Below are positions 58,055-64,000 of a stretch of 64,000 bases of DNA, piece after piece; position 1 is the first letter of the stretch; each line of letters begins with the position of its first letter. Origin of the DNA: Epiperipatus broadwayi (Eukaryota; Onychophora; Udeonychophora; Euonychophora; Peripatidae); NCBI GenBank assembly GCA_028023455.1, contig JAQFVV010000013.1:14458258-14522257 (forward strand), read 5' to 3'. The position numbers and the translations under genes were made by a program. Below the pieces are notes generated by a model. It saw only the letters and a list, made by a program, of their open reading frames with translations, was not told the DNA's origin and did not search any database.

Positions 58055-60086
58055 TTTTCTCATCCCTGCTGTTCGCCTCGAGATGTCGCTATTTCTAGGT
58101 CAATTCCTAGAAATATACCGTTTCACCGGCATTCACCCAACAAAAGAGGAAATTTTCTACGTTAAACGCAGAAAAAAAAGTCATCACGTTTGGGCGACGA
58201 CAGAAGCCAACACAAAGAGACTTCTTTCTATGATAAAACACAGAAAGAGTTCCCAACGGCTGTCAGTTATGGCTTTTTTTTTCTATGCTAAAAGCAAAGA
58301 GAAATGCCTTTATTGGCTGCCGGTAGTTGATTTTGTTATTCATTTTCTCGTAATAGTCAAATATCTATTTTCTCTGTAGTTTCGTGTGAGAATGGGTGTA
58401 TTTGAGCCAGTCGTAGTTTTTTAAAATTTGATGAGACATATTTTTTTTTTAAAGTGATGTAACTTACTTTAATGTTGTATGTTTATTAATAATGATGTGA
58501 AGCTTCCATGAGGAATGTGTAATCCTCAAAAAGTGATTTGAAAGGGTACACGCTAGCATTTATTTGACAATCACGCAAATAGTAAGATGGCTGACGACGC
58601 CTCTAACTAGGGAGTATTTGAAGCTGTGGCAATTGCCATCAACTGAAGCCAGCGCTGTGGCGTATTTGCAAAATAAAAATATCCAGTTGAAACAGAAAAA
58701 ATTGTCTTTGTGGTGAGGAAATGCGAATTGATGCTAATAAAGATCTGTTATGTCCGCCAGTTATATATAATACTCGCTGGCGAACAATCTATGCAGTAAG
58801 CCAACCTTGCCCTGCCTATATATGCATACAATAATCAGAATCCCTGAGACTAATGCCGGTAGAATAACAAAAGCAGATTTAATTACAATACACTAATATA
58901 TACATATTTACACGAATACATTAAAACAATCATTATACATTTAGATCAAATAAACCCAAAGATATACCAAAATAAGAAGAATAAAGATCTCTGCGACCTA
59001 CTTTATAGTCCCTATATGCTGACTTGGACGTTTGGAGGCCAGCAGTCCACTCTGGAGCTACCGTGCTAAATAAGCGATGTTCAGTACCTTTCACAGTTCA
59101 TCTGCATCGGTAGAACTCCCAGTTTGCCGATGCTTTACACTTGCACTCATTTCGCCAGTTCTGATTTTTTCTGGATTTGATTGGTCAAATCTTGTCTGTC
59201 CTGGTCGGATCAATCCCTCCCAGTTGACTTGCAGAAGCAGATTTAGACTTACGTTTTACTTTGATTACCCCTCTTGCAGCCCAATTACTTTTTTAATTAT
59301 TCATCTTGTTTATCTGCAAAGTTGCTTCGTTAAATTAACCTTTTTCTATCTAAAAGGATGTTTTTTTTTTTACTGTTTTACAAAATAACACGGCTATTAA
59401 AGTCTAAGATGATTTTAAATTAACGAAGTATTTTTATCTTCACGTATATATATATATATAACTTGCGTACGTATATGCGACAAATTATACACGTACATAC
59501 GATTAAATATTAAATCCCCATTTACTATTATTATTTTGTGTGTATTTTAATTCTACACCTACATAACAATACTTCCCCCAAGTTCAAAGATTATTTGTTA
59601 GTCTTCGAACTTAACATAGAAATATTTAAAGATTTGGGAGGGTTTATTTTCCTTTTTAGTTGTTGCCGTGAATTATTTTACATTTGTAGTGATGTATGTG
59701 TATCATTAAAACACACACAAAATAATAATAGTAAATGTTGTATAAATTACATTACTTTTTATAGATTTATAATTACGTATTGCTTTTTAATAAAATTATT
59801 TATTTACTCTTGAAAAAAAAAATACCGTAACTTTAAAAAGACACACATAAAGTTTAAAAAAAATTAGAAAAACACCGTAACTTTAAAGACACACACACAA
59901 ACTAAAAAAAAAAAGATTAATAAACATTTACAAAAATGAAAGACTAACATCATATAATAGTATTAGTTACTATAAATCAGATCTTTTTATATAAAATCAA
60001 ACACAGGTCCGGACCAGAATCGTTATATGTATATGTTTTTGATTAGCATCAACGCCATCCCGTGGCGAACACCAGGGATGAGAAAA
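58055..60086. repeat. Inverted 36-bp sequences flanking an LTR
   Basis: TTTTCTCATCCCTGCTGTTC and following bases (58055-58090) reappear as the reverse complement at 60051-60086. They match at about 31 of 36 positions, with similarity extending about 10 bp outward. They could be terminal inverted repeats of a 2-kb element containing the LTR, or two oppositely oriented copies of one repeat end. The included frame 58083-58379 has no recognised family. Confidence 0.5.
58746..59568 (-). mobile_element. Candidate solo LTR
   Basis: 823 bp with perfect 8-bp terminal inverts, TGTTATGT ... ACATAACA, as LTRs have (TG...CA). In minus orientation a purine tract CTTGGGGGAAGT (59582-59571) lies just upstream of the 5' end and a TATAAA box lies at 59007-59002. 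The flanking bases do not show a matching target duplication (GATC on one side, ATAC on the other). That fits a 3' LTR left by a truncated element. The 103-codon frame at 59077-59388 lies within it and is probably not a gene. Confidence 0.5.
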
Positions 60087-61340
60087 TTACCGAATCCTTA
60101 ACTGCAATTATTTTATCATTAAACACATATTCATAGTTTTATCATAAGCAACAATTTTAATTTCTTTAGTAGATTTTATCTTATCCAAAGATCTTGGCAT
60201 TCAGCACTTTATTAATTCAAAGTATAAGATTAATTCACTCATTTTTGATCTCTATTATCCATTAACAAAAACAATCTTTCATTTTTAAATCAAATTCATT
60301 TCTGTAATAGCAAGTTTGTATGAAGCATATTTGATTTTTTAAAAACAAGAATATTATTATTTAAAATATGTTTTATTTTATAACTGGAGATGACATCAAA
60401 TTCATTTCCTTGAGACTTACAAATATCCTTTCATGTAGTGAAGAGACCAATCACTTTTCTAATATTTTATGGAAAATTATTTTAAATTTAGAAATACAAT
60501 TCTTCCAAAATATATCAGTTAATAATCATTGTTGTTCCACTGTTGATGAAAATCCAGCAATTTGTTAATAATGTGCCAGCAATTCCACCAGTCAATTTGT
60601 CTATTTTATATTTACGTTGACTATAACATATGAGATTTCTTGAAATAAAAATTTTATAAATTAAAACGATGGTTATTTTTGGTTATTCTGTTGTGGTCCA
60701 TCTCTCCTCTGGAATGATGATAAGTCATATGCTCAACAAGGCACTTGCCTAGTTAAGACTTCAGCCTGTCATCAGGTTGATGAAAAATAAAATGGTTATT
60801 TAAAAGTTGATTGAGGTCCTATAAGCATTGAAAATTTTTGTAAACTGATTTTCTTATGATTTCTCTTTTATACTGATGATCACATGTTAGCTAAGTGACT
60901 TAATATTCTCTTTCATACACCGGGGTTTCTGGGTTTTTCAGAGAAGATTGCCATAGTTTCTGCTACCCAAAATGTTAGTTATGATTTTTAAAACAAAAGC
61001 AGTAAAAACTATCATTTCAGACTTCAAGACAAAACAATTTTACAAATATTTTATTCAAATAAAATTATAAAACCTAAATTTCTCTCAAACATTTTTTTCA
61101 CACATTTTTTTTTAATTGTTCCTATAAACGTTATAATAGACTATTTAAATATAATAATGATTATATCTTATACTCTAACCAAATGAAAGTGATAAATACA
61201 TTTGCTTAACTATAAAAATTAAATTAATCAAACCCAATAAAAATTTTATAGTCTTTAAATCTAAAATAGCCAATTTACAGTGTAACTGTAATGTTACAAT
61301 ACATATATCAATCAAACAATAGTATTCTAACCAATACATA
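59569..61340. other. AT-rich DNA, nothing firm
   Basis: Apart from the inverted sequence at 60051-60086 no feature is assigned. Near 60665-60790 there is a GC-richer phrase with CCTGATGACAGGCTGAAGTC on the minus strand that resembles a retroelement 3' end but is not assignable. Confidence 0.4.
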
Positions 61341-61388
61341 GGTCCAGAGAGTAGTCACAACATCAATTCATCCATTCCATTCTCTTCC

Positions 61389-61679
61389 TTACCATTTCTT
61401 CAATTCCACATAAGTCTTCCCATCTCTTATATCATCCAATAATGTCAATCTCTTCCGTCCTTTCTTTTTATTTCCACTCACCATTCCCTCCAAAACATTT
61501 TTCATTAAACTATAATCTCTTCTCAATATATGTCCAATCCAGTTTCTCTTTCTCTGACTGATATTCTCAATCAATCTTCTTTCCTCATTTACTCTTTTCA
61601 AAACTTCTTCATTTGTTATTTTACTCATCCAACTGATTTTTTCCATTTTTCTCCATGTCCACACCTCAAAAGCTTCCAA
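61389..61679 (-). pseudogene. LINE C-terminal fragment (WIGHILRR motif)
   Basis: A 96-codon frame reads 'FEVWTWRKMEKISWMSKITN', then 'EEVLKRVNEERRLIENISQR', then the WIGHILRR region and a Lys/Arg-rich end 'GNKKKGRKRLTLLDDIRDG'. It is the standard post-RT tail of this LINE type. An in-frame stop separates it from 'NRIKK' upstream. Confidence 0.82.
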
Positions 61680-62092
61680 TCATTTCTTAATTCTATTACT
61701 CAATGTCCATGTCTCACAACCATACATTAATACACTCCACATATAACATTTAATTAATCTCTTCATTAATTCTCTTTCCAAAGGTCAACAAAATATCTTC
61801 TTTCTCTTCACAAATGCCTGCTATTCTTCTTTTAACTTCATCTTCACTTCTTCATCCTTACCCAACCAACTACCCAAATATCTAAATCCCTTCACCTGTT
61901 AAACCATGTCATCACAGATTCCAATTTGCAGTCTTTTTGCATCTCTCCCTATCCATAAACACTTAGTCTTTTCAATATTAATCTTCATTCCATATGCCAT
62001 GCATCCTTCTTCCAATTTGTTCAACAAATTCTGAAGACCTTTTTCCTCTTCAACAATAAGAGCCATACCATCTGCAAATCTTATATACTTTA

Positions 62093-62374
62093 TTACTCTC
62101 TCTCTCCAACATTTGCTCCTCCATAGTCCAAATAATTATTTAGCATATTTTCTAAATAAATATTAAACAGAACAGGTGACATACTACACCCTTGCCTAAC
62201 TCCATTTTCTATATTCACTTCATCAGTCTCATTACTCCCAAATGTAACTCTTATCCTTTGTCCATTATACATAGCCCAAATCAATCGTCTTTCTTTCCAA
62301 AATACTCCTTTATCTCTTAAGATGGACATCAGTTTATTCCAGACGACTTTATCAAAGGCCTTTTCTAAATCCAC
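62093..62374 (-). pseudogene. LINE reverse transcriptase fragment
   Basis: A 93-codon frame with 'VDLEKAFDKVVW' (catalytic Asp of motif A) and 'IENGVRQGCSMSPVLFNIYL' (motif B, QG intact). It ends at a stop before motif C, which continues in another frame as 'KYIRFADGMALIVEEE'. Confidence 0.85.
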
Positions 62375-62386
62375 AAAACATATACT

Positions 62387-62590
62387 GTACCAGTCAAAAC
62401 ATGTTTATCCATCTAACATGAGCTGGAACTCACAAAATGTACTTTAAACCCAGTCAAACCCAAGATTTAGGTCAGGGACCAGCATGGATTCGAACCCACT
62501 CTCTAAGCCCCAGATCTAACACCTAATGAATAACATAATAGTGATGGCACATGAGAATTAATTTTAATCCAGCTCACTAGCAAAGCAGAG
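62387..62590 (-). mobile_element. tRNA-derived SINE
   Basis: On the minus strand a perfect B box GGTTCGAATCC (62495-62485 region) lies within a degraded tRNA-like head. A non-tRNA body follows (CTTGGGTTTGACTGGGTTTA, GTTCCAGCTCATGTTAGATG). It ends GACTGGTACAG, abutting the truncated start of the LINE RT on the same strand. The A box is not clear. A poly-A tail is absent. Confidence 0.55.
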
Positions 62591-62599
62591 AAGACAATG

Positions 62600-64000
62600 A
62601 GACATCTATTAACTATGACTAAACTAAAATATATATAAGCATGGCTGTACTTTTAGAAGTGGAGAAAAGAGGAATTCAAACTACTCAGACAAGTTGGATA
62701 ATAAAAAGTAGTTTAATATAGTGACAAATTGTTTACGTACATTTATAAATTAATTGCAAACATTAGTATGTGCGTGAATGAGCAAGCGGTAGATGATTAC
62801 ATAGTGTCATTCACGCTATTATTTCTCATATGCTCTTTTATTAATTAAATAACATATACTATACATAAACACACATCTTTGGTGGGTCCAATATTAAGAT
62901 GCCAATCGATTATTAGAAATAATCACATAATATTGCTAATAACGCTTTGGATTATGATTCTGAAACGTGGTGACTATCATTATTTAGGGGAACATTCCAA
63001 GATTTATTACAGATATAATATAAACCATTTTCATGCCATTACGGTCGTGAAAATACATAAAATACATTTGAAAACATATTTGATTAAATGATAAAATACT
63101 TAATAAAAATTCTTTTAATTAGCGCTGGTAAGAAGAATGCTTTATTTTCCCCAAGGCAAATAGATACTCTTAAATACAGGAATAAGTTATGATGGTGGGA
63201 TTGTATAAGACTGAAATAAATTTAAGTAATAAAACTAGAAGTAGCTGGCATATATATATATTAAGCAGAGCGCAATTTTAATATTAGAGCATTAAAACTG
63301 GGTCATGAAGCAAAAGAAATAATAATACAAAGAAGTTTGCAGTGCTGACATAATAGCTAAAAAATAACAGGGAAAGTCGTGCTTCTGGACAAAAGACAAA
63401 GTGGATAGGCATGCCGTGGACATCGCCAATGTGAAGGCCTTTTATACAAAGATAGTAGACAGGTATAGCGTGTGCCAGACTTAGGGAATCAACGCCAGAA
63501 GCCTTTTTATACGAAATAAATGGTTCTGGGAAGGTCAACTATCCTCAGAACAAGGCTTAAGAAATAAATCTATGGGTTCGAACTTGTCGCAACCCCCAGA
63601 TTAGAAGCACATAACGTATATATATACGAAGATAGGCCGAATGTCAGTAACGCAGTAATGATAAAATGTCACTAACGACATTGAATAAGTTTTACTGCTT
63701 TAAAATAAATTATGCTAGTTTGAATGCCATAATTTATATAAATAATATACTATGCCACTATAATATATATAGAGAGAGATTTCATTTAATAAAATATGCA
63801 TGAAGGTTTTATTTAATAAAAGAAACATTAAGATTTACCCCCCTCCCTTTTCTGCTATTTTTAAATAATTCAATCCCACCTTCGCGGATTTTATAACTGA
63901 GAATATTTAAGCATCTGATATTTTAAGAGTATGGAAAAAAGAATACGAGCAGTTATAGAAAACCAATAATCGGTCACCTTTTCAGAATAAAAAAAAAAAC
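62600..64000. other. Window end, one GC-richer patch
   Basis: AT-rich DNA. Positions 63380-63600 are GC-richer and give an 84-codon minus-strand frame (63284-63538, with 'SLSLAHAIPVYYLCIKGLHI'), but I recognise no family. Two similar phrases (AAGGCCTTTTATAC and AAGCCTTTTTATAC) sit about 65 bp apart. A run of C's and T's lies at 63838-63850. Confidence 0.4.

Larger units (their letters stand above)
61389..62380 (-). mobile_element. LINE remnant, RT palm to C-terminus
   Basis: A minus-strand non-LTR element truncated at both ends. From 62380 down it reads 'CFVDLEKAFDKVVWNKLMSI' (motif A), 'GVRQGCSMSPVLFNIYLE' (motif B), 'RFADGMALIVEEE' (motif C) and 'YGMKINIEKTKCLWIGRD'. Then come 'VKGFRYLGSWLGKDEEV', 'MYGCETWTLSNRIKK', and finally 'KRNWIGHILRRDYSLMKNVL'. 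This order is that of the endonuclease-RT LINE proteins common in arthropods, with 'YADD', 'YGM-x-I-N-x-x-K-T-K' and 'W-I-G-H-(I/L)-L-R'. In-frame stops and a frame change near 62093 break it. Motif C has lost its second Asp (FADG). Confidence 0.82.

Noticed and set aside
58083-58379. 98-codon plus-strand frame near a GC-richer patch
   Set aside because: No recognised domain. It overlaps an inverted repeat end and has no splice or neighbour support.
59077-59388. 103-codon plus-strand frame
   Set aside because: Lies antisense within the candidate LTR and is rich in Phe and Ser from T runs, with no family signature.
60740-60790. Possible hammerhead ribozyme (CCTGATGACAGGCTGAAGTC on the minus strand)
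   Set aside because: The CTGATGA core is present, but stem II would be three pairs with a single-base loop and the GAAA is GAAG. Other CTGATGA words (8592, 12155, 52360) lack a following GAAA.
63284-63538. 84-codon minus-strand frame at the window end
   Set aside because: No motif recognised and a hydrophobic tail from T-rich DNA; insufficient for a gene call.

Overview
This is a eukaryotic nuclear window, strongly AT-rich (about three quarters A+T by eye). It has long introns with canonical GT-AG boundaries and many decayed transposable elements, as in a metazoan with a repeat-laden genome. The LINE families, mariner and pogo/Tigger DNA elements, Penelope-like elements and TATA+Inr LTR promoters suggest an invertebrate, perhaps an arthropod; I cannot fix the species. 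There are no operons, no CRISPR and no bacterial-style genes.

The only host gene I can support lies on the minus strand and spans most of the window. It is a TM9SF2-like nonaspanin (EMP70 family). Five consecutive coding exons are readable, in transcript order 40272-40205, 38274-38181, 21752-21625, 21498-21369 and 1954-1809. They join in frame (phases 2, 0, 2, 0, 2) into one continuous stretch of the lumenal N-terminal domain. The nine-membrane-span part lies beyond the left edge. The signal-peptide exon was not found, so it lies to the right of 40272, probably outside the window. Introns are 19.4 kb, 126 bp, 16.4 kb and 1.9 kb.

Layout by region: 2.2-4.1 kb, a palindromic Penelope-like element with a 16-bp target duplication. 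5.7-9.9 and 17.6-18.9 kb, two collinear copies of an unidentified repeat, the second interrupted by a 458-bp Penelope-like insertion with a 10-bp duplication. 15.5-16.0 kb, an unidentified broken reading frame. 19.1-20.4 kb, a foldback repeat. 21.1-21.8 kb, two host exons and a decayed copy of one exon end. 22.8-28.9 kb, a full-length 6.1-kb LINE bounded by a perfect 16-bp target duplication. 29.9-30.9 kb, a palindrome of tandem units with a 12-bp duplication. 32.6-33.9 kb, an LTR-like block. 36.5 kb, a tRNA-derived SINE. 37.2-38.1 kb, a dead mariner. 43.5-45.6 kb, an RTE-type LINE hit by a tRNA-derived SINE. 45.7-48.3 kb, a much older relative of the 6-kb LINE. 50.6-52.0 kb, a pogo/Tigger-like element with an internal hairpin. 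56.2-56.9 kb, a foldback repeat with an 11-bp duplication. 58.7-59.6 kb, a second LTR. 61.4-62.6 kb, a third LINE type abutting a SINE.

The most striking theme is the repeated occurrence of head-to-head (palindromic) insertions flanked by 11-16 bp direct repeats. One carries Penelope-like RT and GIY-YIG coding remnants; the others belong to two non-coding families. The long target duplications and a shared fixed terminus suggest retro-type insertion rather than classical DNA foldback transposition. This is inference from one window.
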